This document shows positions 1-5,402 of a DNA stretch of 5,932 bases, piece by piece; the first letter of the stretch is position 1; every line of letters starts with the position of its first letter. The stretch lies in contig PFMH01000053.1 in NCBI GenBank assembly GCA_002785325.1, forward strand, positions 1 through 5,932, in the 5' to 3' direction. The notes beneath the pieces were generated by a model that saw only the letters and a list, made by a program, of their open reading frames with translations, ran no database searches and was not told the origin of the DNA. The translations under genes were made by a program, and so were the position numbers. The stretch is from a bacterium (Candidatus Howlettbacteria) CG_4_10_14_0_8_um_filter_40_9 (GTDB lineage Bacteria; Patescibacteriota; CPR2; UBA1875; GCA-2785325).

Positions 1-2
1 AC

Positions 3-86
3 CTTGGACTCGTAAAACATTGTGATGGGTTTAAGCTTGATAAAATGATAAGAATAAAGGTATTAACTAAAAAGGTCTTCCGGTAG
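3..86 (+). CDS. possible 3' end of an upstream gene (partial)
   Basis: One frame is open from the left edge for 27 codons and stops with TAG at 84-86; the other two + frames stop within the first 30 bases. The residues read LGLVKHCDGFKLDKMIRIKV and then a basic tail, which is plausible protein but too short to assign to a family. The stop lies 11 bases before the -35 box of the copper promoter, which is where an upstream gene would be expected to end. An open frame of 27 codons can arise by chance in this composition, so this is only a weak call. Confidence 0.25.
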   Translation, partial: LGLVKHCDGFKLDKMIRIKVLTKKVFR

Positions 87-97
87 AGAAATAGTTC

Positions 98-126
98 TTG
101 ACTTAGTTCTCAAATAAATTTATGAT
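98..126 (+). promoter_or_regulatory. sigma70-type promoter of the copper operon
   Basis: TTGACT (98-103) and TATGAT (121-126) are separated by exactly 17 bases, each one mismatch from the consensus hexamers. The predicted transcription start is about 132-134, which coincides with the left end of the palindromic operator at 132-150. The leader before csoR would be about 118 nt, including an A/T-only tract (about 154-188). The strong core promoter with an operator over +1 fits a repressor-controlled gene set. Confidence 0.8.
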
Positions 127-131
127 GTATA

Positions 132-150
132 TATCCCCCTATGGGGGATA
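132..150. promoter_or_regulatory. CsoR-like copper operator
   Basis: A perfect inverted repeat, TATCCCCC-TAT-GGGGGATA, with 8-base arms and a 3-base centre. Runs of C and G flanking a short A/T centre with flanking TA are the hallmark of CsoR-family (Cu sensor) operators. The site lies 5 bases downstream of the -10 box and covers the predicted +1, so a bound tetramer would block RNA polymerase. A CsoR gene follows, which supports autoregulation of the whole cluster. Binding itself is inferred. Confidence 0.82.
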
Positions 151-251
151 GCAATAATTTAAAAATAAAAATTAAAAAGTAAAAATTGTAGCAGTTCTCG
201 ATTCGCTTTCTTCTCTCGAGCAATATTTTAAACTATGAACTAATTTAACAA

Positions 252-503
252 ATGAAAAAAGGCGACACGCTTCACAGATTGAAAATAATCGAAGGACATC
301 TTAAAAAAGTTATCCGAATGGTTGAGGATGGCGACTATTGTATAGATATTCTAAATCAATCCATCGCGGTGCAAAACGCACTCAAAAAGGTTGATGAAAA
401 GATTTTAGAGAAGCATCTGAAAACTTGTGTCAAAGACGCTTTTTCTAAAGGAAAAAGCGAGAAATCTATCGAGGAAATTATCAAATTATTTCAGAAAAAA
501 TAA
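252..503 (+). CDS. csoR: CsoR-family Cu(I)-sensing repressor
   Basis: An 83-residue all-helical DUF156/CsoR-family protein, normal length for the family. The N-terminal helix carries the HRLKIIEGHLKKVIRM pattern, followed by DYCIDILNQ and EKHLKTC. The metal ligands C30, H55 and C59 reproduce the Cys-His-Cys set of Cu(I) sensors, not the His-rich set of RcnR or the Cys/Cys persulfide sensor CstR, where the His is replaced. In the family, the apo-tetramer represses and Cu(I) binding releases DNA. It is the first gene after the 132-150 operator and is probably autoregulated. The ATG has no convincing Shine-Dalgarno sequence (the upstream 20 bases are AT-rich), but no better in-frame start exists. 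The TAA stop is 65 bases before the next gene. Confidence 0.93.
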   Translation: MKKGDTLHRLKIIEGHLKKVIRMVEDGDYCIDILNQSIAVQNALKKVDEKILEKHLKTCVKDAFSKGKSEKSIEEIIKLFQKK

Positions 504-568
504 ATCATATCATAAAGTAGCAAGGGTGATGTTATCTTGGAAATTCAAAAAACATACTAGGATAAAAT

Positions 569-916
569 ATGCATGAATTAATCGTTATTTTTATAAACTT
601 CTCTGTTCCCATTTTGGAGGCTATAGGGGTAGGTCTTATAATTTGGGGGAGTATGATTGCTATATTCCGGCTTTTGAAGATAGAATTTAAAAATAGTTTT
701 AATGACAAACTGATTCCATGGCAAAGAGTGAGGACAAATTTCGGTCAAAAGATGGTATTGGGGTTAGAATTTTTTCTAGCTGGAGACATTGTAACTACAA
801 TAGCCGACCCCTCTAGCGATGCTTTAGTCCAGCTGGGGCTGATAGTTGTTATAAGAACAGTCCTCAGTTATTTTCTTGTTCAAGAAGTAGCAAAATATAA
901 AGAAAAGGATGCTTAG
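569..916 (+). CDS. DUF1622 family small membrane protein
   Basis: A 115-residue protein matching the DUF1622 pattern from memory: a hydrophobic N-terminal helix (about 4-34), a basic loop with WQRVRTNFGQK (51-61), a second hydrophobic helix with GLEFFLAGDIVTT (65-77) and a third around residues 87-107 with IRTVLSYFLVQE. Charged residues E67, D73 and R96 lie inside or beside membrane helices and are the obvious candidates for function. The family has no established biochemical role. AGGA at 559-562, six bases before the ATG, is a reasonable ribosome site. The TAG stop abuts the ATG of the cupredoxin gene with no gap, so the two are almost certainly cotranscribed under copper control. A role in copper or envelope stress is an inference from position only. 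Confidence 0.82.
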   Translation: MHELIVIFINFSVPILEAIGVGLIIWGSMIAIFRLLKIEFKNSFNDKLIPWQRVRTNFGQKMVLGLEFFLAGDIVTTIADPSSDALVQLGLIVVIRTVLSYFLVQEVAKYKEKDA

Positions 917-1285
917 ATGGATAAAATAATAGTTGGCATAGGCGGAGTAGGACTTTCGATCTTTGTGATCTGGTATTTTCTTTTGAAATCATCGAGGACT
1001 ATCTCGGCCGTGAAAGGAGAAAACATACAAGAGATATACATCATAGTTGACGGCGGCTACAAGCCGGATAGTATCGAGCTAAAGAAGGGGGTTCCGGCCA
1101 AGTTAATGTTTGACCGGAAAGATCCGAGCGATTGTCTTTCCGAAGTGGTGATAGGGGACTTTAAGATTCGCCAAAAACTGGAATTAGGCAAGGTAACAAC
1201 TGTGGAATTTACTCCGGGAAAAAAAGGGGAATTTGATTTCTCTTGCGGAATGGGAATGTTTCACGGAAAGATTATAGTGAAATAA
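917..1285 (+). CDS. membrane-anchored cupredoxin-domain protein
   Basis: A 122-residue protein with one N-terminal membrane helix (about 4-23) and then a beta-rich domain (about 37-122) of the Cupredoxin_1/plastocyanin-like type. The typical pattern is visible: GYKPDSIELKKG (47-58), KLMFDRKDPSDC (62-73), VEFTPGKKGEFDFSCGMGMFHG (begins at 96) and a terminal KIIVK strand. C73, C110, M112, M114 and H116 are candidate copper ligands. The spacing is not that of a textbook blue type-1 site, so it may bind Cu(I) or Cu(II) as a carrier and not as an electron-transfer protein. The domain should face outside the cytoplasmic membrane, where CopA releases copper. AAAAGGAT at 903-910 serves as ribosome site inside the end of the preceding gene. 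The stop of that gene and this start are adjacent. Confidence 0.85.
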   Translation: MDKIIVGIGGVGLSIFVIWYFLLKSSRTISAVKGENIQEIYIIVDGGYKPDSIELKKGVPAKLMFDRKDPSDCLSEVVIGDFKIRQKLELGKVTTVEFTPGKKGEFDFSCGMGMFHGKIIVK

Positions 1286-1326
1286 TTCTGTAAATTTCTA
1301 ATATCGAATTTCTAAATAATTTTTAA
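1286..1326. repeat. AT-rich short-period repeat before copA
   Basis: The whole 41-base gap between the cupredoxin stop and the copA ATG is AT-rich text in which AATTTCTAA occurs at 1293-1301 and again at 1307-1315, followed by a related AAATAATTTTTAA. No ribosome site is present. The style resembles the short-period 'AATTTCTAA' tracts that I recall from intergenic regions of Patescibacteria; that resemblance is from memory. Confidence 0.5.
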
Positions 1327-3654
1327 ATGACAAAATTCAAAAAAGGCAAACAAAAGGATATTAAAAAATGTGATCTTGCGATCACTGGTATGCATTGCGC
1401 CAGTTGCGCGGTTAATATTGAAAAGAAACTTAACGACTTGGAGGGCGTAAAGGCATCGGTTAATTTTGCCACCTCAAAAGCAAGTTTGGAGCTAGGGGAG
1501 GATGGAAACCTAGAAAGCGCAAAACAAAAAATAAAGGATTTGGGCTACAGCGTTCTGGAAAAAAATGACGGAGAAGAGATCGAAGACAAGGAAAGAGCGG
1601 AAAAGAAAAAAGAAATAAAAAATCTTAAAAACAAAGTTTGGATCTCTCTATTTCTTTCAATACCCCTATTCTTCGGGAGCCTGCCAAGATTGTTCCCTTT
1701 CATTCCCGATATTTTGAACAATCATTTTGTTCTTTTGGTCTTGGCGACACCGGTAGAATTTTGGGTGGGCTGGCAGTTTCACTCCGGCGGCTTCAAGGCC
1801 TTAAAGCATCGGACAGCCGACATGAATGCGCTGATCTCCATCGGAACTTTGGCCGCTTATTTTTACAGCGCCTTCATAACTTTTTTCCCCGCTTCGGTTT
1901 CTTCTGCAGGAAAGATGCCGGAGGTTTACTATGATACTGCGGCAGTCATTATCACCCTCATACTTTTAGGCCGCCTTTTGGAGGCGGTTGCCAAAGGACA
2001 GACAGGTGAGGCGATAAGAAAGCTTATGGGACTAAGGGCCAAGACAGCGAGAGTTATAAGAAACAAAAAAGAGATTGATATCCCGATAGAAGAAGTGGCG
2101 GTAGGAGATATAGTTGTGGTAAGACCCGGTGAAAAGATACCGGTTGACGGTTTAATTATAGAGGGCAAGTCAGCGATTGACGAGTCTATGATTACAGGGG
2201 AAAGCATACCCGTGGATAAAAAAGAAGGCGATGAAGTGATAGGCGCGACGATAAATAAAACGGGATCATTCAAGTTTAGAGCAACAAAGGTCGGTAGCGA
2301 GACCGCATTGGCGCAAATAATAGAGCTGGTAAAAGAAGCGCAAGGGTCGAAGGCCCCTATTCAAAAACTAGCAGACCAGGTGACTGCATACTTTGTGCCC
2401 GTTGTTATGGTAGTGGCCATAATGACCTTTACCGTTTGGTACATTTTTGGACCGTCTCCTGCTATAACATTTGCTCTTTTGAATTTTGTCGGAGTCCTTA
2501 TTATCGCTTGCCCTTGCGCTCTGGGACTCGCCACCCCGACAGCCATCATGGTAGGGACTGGGAAAGGGGCTGAAAACGGGATCCTGATAAAAAGCGGAGA
2601 GACTTTGGAGATTGCTCTCAAAATAAATACGGTCGTTTTTGATAAGACGGGGACTTTGACTAAAGGAGAACCGGACGTAACCGATATTGTATCGGTTACG
2701 GAATCTCCAATCTCCAATTCCCAATTCCCAAATAAATCTCAAAATTCAAAATTATCAAACGGGCAAAGCGAAATACTCTACTATGCGGGTTCGGCTGAAA
2801 AAGGGAGTGAGCATCCTTTGGGAGAGGCGGTAGTTAGGTATGCCAAGGATAAAAATGTAAAACTTTCCGACCATATATCTTTTGACGCGTCTGTCGGTCA
2901 CGGGATAATGGCGAATATTCAGAGTAATAATGGAAAAGGAAAAACGGTAGAAGTGCTTATTGGGAACAAGAGGATGATGGATAACAACAAGATTGATATC
3001 GGCAGTATCCAAAAAGAAGTGAATAAGCTGCAAAGTGAAGGAAAGACAGCGGTCTTTGTTGCTATCGATAAAAAATTAGCAGGGATTATAGGGATTGCTG
3101 ATACGCTAAAAGAAAATTCAAAAGCAGCCATAGAACTTTTACATAAAGAAGGTCTCAAGGTTGCGATGATAACGGGAGATAACGGGAAAACAGCTGAAGC
3201 TATTGCTAAAATAGTTGGCATAGATAAGGTACTCGCAGAAGTTCTGCCGGAGGATAAGGAAAAGGAGGTCAAGAAGCTTCAAGGCGAGGGCAAAATAGTC
3301 GCTTTTGTCGGGGACGGGATAAACGATGCGCCCGCTTTAGCCCAAGCCGATGTAGGGATTGCGATAGGGACAGGGACGGATGTCGCTATGGAGTCGAGTG
3401 ATATCACTCTTATAGGCGGAGATCTTAGGAGCGTCGCTACGGCCATTCTCCTTAGTCAAAAAACGATGAAAAAAATAAAACAGAATCTTTTCTGGGCTTT
3501 TTTCTACAATGCTTCCCTTATACCTCTCGCAGCAGGCGTTTTCTATCCGTTTTTTGGTATACTTTTAAACCCGATGTTTGCCGGACTGGCGATGGCGGCA
3601 AGCTCCGTATCGGTAGTTAGTAATTCATTACTTTTAAAAAGATTTAAAGTTTAA
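1327..3654 (+). CDS. copA: CopA-type Cu(I)-exporting P1B-1 ATPase
   Basis: A 775-residue heavy-metal ATPase of full length. In order: a basic leader (1-14); one HMA domain (about 15-80) with GMHCASC (C24, C27); membrane helices from about residue 104 to 220; actuator domain with TGES (290-293); membrane helices at about 355-377 and 383-405, the second bearing the CPC metal site (395-397); phosphorylation motif DKTGT (D439); nucleotide domain with SEHPL (H496, P497); TGDN (616-619); hinge GDGINDAP (662-669); and two last helices with YN (727-728) and MAASS (756-760). CPC plus YN and MxxSS are the signature of Cu(I) export. ATP hydrolysis drives Cu(I) out of the cytoplasm. An odd polar stretch (460-478) in the nucleotide domain is encoded by a heptamer repeat. 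The ATG has no Shine-Dalgarno sequence; the start is kept because the HMA domain begins 14 residues later. Confidence 0.96.
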   Translation: MTKFKKGKQKDIKKCDLAITGMHCASCAVNIEKKLNDLEGVKASVNFATSKASLELGEDGNLESAKQKIKDLGYSVLEKNDGEEIEDKERAEKKKEIKNLKNKVWISLFLSIPLFFGSLPRLFPFIPDILNNHFVLLVLATPVEFWVGWQFHSGGFKALKHRTADMNALISIGTLAAYFYSAFITFFPASVSSAGKMPEVYYDTAAVIITLILLGRLLEAVAKGQTGEAIRKLMGLRAKTARVIRNKKEIDIPIEEVAVGDIVVVRPGEKIPVDGLIIEGKSAIDESMITGESIPVDKKEGDEVIGATINKTGSFKFRATKVGSETALAQIIELVKEAQGSKAPIQKLADQVTAYFVPVVMVVAIMTFTVWYIFGPSPAITFALLNFVGVLIIACPCALGLATPTAIMVGTGKGAENGILIKSGETLEIALKINTVVFDKTGTLTKGEPDVTDIVSVTESPISNSQFPNKSQNSKLSNGQSEILYYAGSAEKGSEHPLGEAVVRYAKDKNVKLSDHISFDASVGHGIMANIQSNNGKGKTVEVLIGNKRMMDNNKIDIGSIQKEVNKLQSEGKTAVFVAIDKKLAGIIGIADTLKENSKAAIELLHKEGLKVAMITGDNGKTAEAIAKIVGIDKVLAEVLPEDKEKEVKKLQGEGKIVAFVGDGINDAPALAQADVGIAIGTGTDVAMESSDITLIGGDLRSVATAILLSQKTMKKIKQNLFWAFFYNASLIPLAAGVFYPFFGILLNPMFAGLAMAASSVSVVSNSLLLKRFKV
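2704..2760. repeat. heptanucleotide tandem repeat inserted in frame within copA
   Basis: TCTCCAA occurs twice (2704-2710, 2711-2717), followed by TTCCCAA twice (2718-2724, 2725-2731), and then the related TCTCAAAA, TTCAAAA and TTATCAAA units (2737-2759). The stretch encodes residues 460-478, a Ser/Asn/Gln-rich segment. It sits between DIVSVTE and SEILYYAGSAEKGSEHPL, where CopA proteins usually have only a short linker. Its length of about 57 bases keeps the frame. Composition and period differ from the surrounding coding sequence, suggesting a repeat that entered or expanded in the gene. Confidence 0.65.
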
Positions 3655-3655
3655 G

Positions 3656-3663
3656 AAAGGAGG
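3656..3663 (+). promoter_or_regulatory. Shine-Dalgarno site of the DUF1573 gene
   Basis: AAAGGAGG is a full anti-16S match placed only 3 bases before the ATG at 3667, closer than usual. A GTG at 3676, in the same frame with 12 intervening bases, is a possible alternative start. Either start leaves the membrane helix intact. Confidence 0.7.
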
Positions 3664-3666
3664 ATC

Positions 3667-4182
3667 ATGGAAATTGTGAAAAATAATATGAATACTATAT
3701 TATCAGTGATCGGCGGGCTTGCTATTGTGGCGGTAGTTGTGATGATCGTTATGAGCGATCCCGGATCAAAGAAGGCTTCGGATTCGACTTTTGATAAAAA
3801 TGATGAAAATAGGCCGGTTGCAGTACTTTCCACAAAAAAAATCGATTGGGGGGAGATAAATCTCAATGACGTAAAAGAAAGTGAAGTTGAGCTGACGAAT
3901 GAAGGAAATTCGCCTTTGGAGATCAAGGGGCTTTCTACAAGTTGCGGTTGTACGGTAGTGAAAGTTTCTCAAAATGGGACAGAAACAAAGGAATATGGTA
4001 TGCATGAACCCTTGAAAAACAAGGTCTCGATAGAGTCTAAAAGTTTGGTAAAATTAAAAATTATTTATAGGCCGTATGTGATGCCGGTCGAAGGAGCAGT
4101 AACGCGACAGGTGTTTATCGAGACGAACGACCCCGTAAATCCGAAGCTAGAGATCAGCGCATCGGCGGTGGTGAAAAAATAA
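3667..4182 (+). CDS. membrane-anchored DUF1573 protein with SCGC motif
   Basis: A 171-residue protein: N-terminal membrane anchor (about 10-29), polar linker (30-50), then a DUF1573 immunoglobulin-like domain (about 51-169). Family hallmarks are visible: DWGEI (60-64), LTNEGNSPLEI (76-86), TSCGCT with C93 and C95, YRPYVMPVEG (134-143) and VFIETNDP (149-156), ending in a LEISASAVV strand. The domain should sit outside the membrane. The function of DUF1573 is not established. The exposed Cys-Gly-Cys and the nearby GMH (111-113) could form a redox or Cu(I) site, and the CcdA-type gene downstream could supply reductant; both points are inference. It lies 12 bases after copA, so it is very probably in the same operon. 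Residues 97-121 form a loop insertion after the CGC motif. Confidence 0.87.
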   Translation: MEIVKNNMNTILSVIGGLAIVAVVVMIVMSDPGSKKASDSTFDKNDENRPVAVLSTKKIDWGEINLNDVKESEVELTNEGNSPLEIKGLSTSCGCTVVKVSQNGTETKEYGMHEPLKNKVSIESKSLVKLKIIYRPYVMPVEGAVTRQVFIETNDPVNPKLEISASAVVKK

Positions 4183-4193
4183 GTTTTTTAGTT

Positions 4194-4360
4194 GTTATTC
4201 CCGCAACAGCTCTTCGACCGTCTTTCGACCATGAGGCTCAAGATCGAATGGTGAGCTCAGAGTCGAACGGCGGGAATCCAGACCCCAAACTCCAAGGGCG
4301 GATATGTTTATTTTATAATCAAGGTTTAAGAGACTGGATTCCCGTTACAGCGGGAATGAC
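4194..4360. repeat. composite inverted-repeat cluster
   Basis: Two copies of one small palindromic element lie head to head. The right copy is CTGGATTCCCG (4334-4344), a 5-base loop and GCGGGAATGAC (4350-4360). The left copy is inverted: GTTATTCCCGC (4194-4204) and GCGGGAATCCAG (4270-4281). Its loop (4205-4269) contains a second palindromic motif. The ends of the whole segment pair at 10 of 11 positions, and 4271-4281 pairs perfectly with 4334-4344. Similar 'GGATTCCCGC...GCGGGAATGACA' elements are recalled from many uncultivated-bacteria genomes. It separates the copA/DUF1573 operon from the ccdA-like gene. Confidence 0.75.
4224..4267. repeat. palindromic element nested in the left repeat copy
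   Basis: TTCGAC (4224-4229) pairs with GTCGAA (4262-4267). Inside these, TGAGGCTCA (4232-4240) pairs with TGAGCTCA (4252-4259) with one bulged base. An extra TTCGAC lies at 4213-4218. The pattern resembles a REP-like motif of the TTCGAC...GGTGAGCTC...GTCGAA kind, distinct from the flanking ATTCCCGC element, so two repeat families appear nested. Confidence 0.65.
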
Positions 4361-4372
4361 AGGGAGAGGCTT

Positions 4373-5197
4373 ATGAATACAGAATTTTTATTTGGGATAT
4401 CGTTAACGGCATCATTTTTAGCAGGGATATTGGCCTTGTTTGCTCCTTGCTGTATCACTTTTTTGTTTCCGGCGTATCTCGGGACAATATTTAAAGAAAA
4501 CAAAAAAGTGGTTTTTTACACACTCGTATTTGCGCTGGGGCTTTCGACTATTCTTGTTCCCGTTGCTCTCGGATTTAGATTTTTTATCTCATTTTTTGAT
4601 TCGTTCCATTCGCAAATATACTATATCGGCGCGCTTCTTATGATATTTATGGGGCTTATGACGCTAAAGCCGATGTTTCATCTTCCGCAGATCATGGCGC
4701 CAAAACCGCTCAAAAGTAATAAAATAAATATTTTCTCCATCTATTCTTTGGGAATCGTTTCAGGTATCACCTCTGCGTGTTGCGCGCCGGTACTTTTCGC
4801 CGCCATTACTCTAACAACGCTGTCGCCCAGTCTCTTTCAAGCTTTTCTCGTTTCTTTGGCTTATGTTTTCGGTATCGTTTTCCCGCTTTTCTTGCTTTCT
4901 ATTTCTTACGAAAGATTTTCCGGGATTATTTCTGGAAAGAATCGGCAAAAAACCCATGAAGTATTTAAATACCTCGGTTCAGCTATCTTTATTTTTTCAG
5001 GACTTACAATAGCTGTCTTCAACTATCTTGGCAAGATAGAGATGGAGCAGATGGAAGGATATAGTAATGCTATAAGGAATCTAATTATAAATGTTTCAGG
5101 TATGTTCAAAAATCCGTATCTTGATACCTTAGTATTTGGCGGAATTATTTCTTTTTTCTTCTACATTGGTAAAAAGAGAGGAGGTAAAAATTCTTAA
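4373..5197 (+). CDS. ccdA: CcdA/DsbD-type transmembrane thiol-disulfide carrier
   Basis: A 274-residue polytopic protein of the cytochrome c biogenesis/DsbD transmembrane family. Helix 1 carries LFAPCCITFLFPAYLG (C26, C27) and helix 4 carries GITSACCAPVL (C136, C137), at the positions where CcdA uses one cysteine each to move electrons across the membrane. Helices are seen at about 8-39, 46-71, 82-99, 120-149, 152-180 and 196-217, with a likely seventh at about 250-267 beyond the usual six. In the family, electrons from cytoplasmic thioredoxin are passed to an outside thiol protein. No cytochrome c or thioredoxin-fold partner is in the window, so the partner may be DUF1573 or encoded elsewhere. 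AGGGAG at 4361-4366 is a good ribosome site. It is separated from the DUF1573 gene by 190 bases of repeats. The gene name is by family only. Confidence 0.87.
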   Translation: MNTEFLFGISLTASFLAGILALFAPCCITFLFPAYLGTIFKENKKVVFYTLVFALGLSTILVPVALGFRFFISFFDSFHSQIYYIGALLMIFMGLMTLKPMFHLPQIMAPKPLKSNKINIFSIYSLGIVSGITSACCAPVLFAAITLTTLSPSLFQAFLVSLAYVFGIVFPLFLLSISYERFSGIISGKNRQKTHEVFKYLGSAIFIFSGLTIAVFNYLGKIEMEQMEGYSNAIRNLIINVSGMFKNPYLDTLVFGGIISFFFYIGKKRGGKNS

Positions 5198-5217
5198 ATA
5201 ATATTATAATTTGTATG

Positions 5218-5228
5218 AAAGGAGGTGA
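5218..5228 (+). promoter_or_regulatory. near-perfect Shine-Dalgarno site of the 44-residue gene
   Basis: AAAGGAGGTGA is complementary over its full length to the usual 16S rRNA 3' end, with 9 bases between GGAGG and the ATG at 5235. It is the strongest translation signal in the window and is the main reason for accepting the very short gene that follows. Confidence 0.85.
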
Positions 5229-5234
5229 AAAATT

Positions 5235-5369
5235 ATGATGGATTACAATTCATACCAAAATATGATGGGTGGGGGCGCGGGAACATTTATGTGGCTAACG
5301 TATTTTTTGTTTCTCGCGGTATTGGTACTTTCTATCGCCGCACTTCTGAAGTATATAAATAAGAAGTAG
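5235..5369 (+). CDS. 44-residue Met-rich single-pass membrane protein
   Basis: A short frame beginning ATG ATG and ending TAG. The N-terminal part reads MMDYNSYQNMMGGGAGTFMW, with Met at 1, 2, 10, 11 and 19, followed by a hydrophobic helix (about 20-39) and a basic end KYINKK. The basic C-terminus suggests N-out, C-in topology, which would put the Met/Gly-rich part outside the cytoplasm. No family is assigned with confidence; the pattern resembles small Met/Gly-rich membrane peptides often seen next to copper genes. It lies 37 bases after the ccdA-like gene and is probably cotranscribed. Met clusters can bind Cu(I), so a copper role is possible but unproven. Coding status is supported by the excellent ribosome site and a clean membrane helix. 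Confidence 0.8.
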   Translation: MMDYNSYQNMMGGGAGTFMWLTYFLFLAVLVLSIAALLKYINKK

Positions 5370-5378
5370 ATTATTTTG

Positions 5379-5397
5379 ACAAGGTACGGAACCTTGT
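5379..5397. repeat. first of twin palindromes after the copper cluster
   Basis: ACAAGGT (5379-5385) and ACCTTGT (5391-5397) flank ACGGA. It lies 9 bases after the stop of the small membrane gene. No U-run follows, so it is not a classical terminator, although it could protect the transcript 3' end. Confidence 0.6.
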
Positions 5398-5402
5398 AGT
5401 TT

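Noticed and set aside
252..503. RcnR (Ni/Co) or CstR (persulfide) sensor
   Set aside because: The Cys-His-Cys set C30/H55/C59 and the C/G-run operator next to copA point to Cu(I).
1929..3272. Several long reverse-strand open frames inside copA
   Set aside because: They overlap a CopA frame with all catalytic motifs, lack ribosome sites and recognisable domains, and are low-complexity Ser/Ile-rich shadows.
4284..4298. Second CsoR operator (CCCC...AAGGG text before the ccdA-like gene)
   Set aside because: The arms do not form a proper palindrome and the A/T flanks of the real operator are absent.
4314..4319. TATAAT as promoter of the ccdA-like gene
   Set aside because: The hexamer is perfect but there is no -35 match at 16-18 bases and no extended TGn; such text is common in AT-rich spacers.
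4194..4360. CRISPR array
   Set aside because: The repeats are inverted and few, with no regular spacers and no cas genes.
5205..5210. TATAAT before the 44-residue gene as promoter
   Set aside because: No usable -35 at the right spacing, and it lies only 30 bases before the ATG and 8 bases before the ribosome site; cotranscription with ccdA is simpler.
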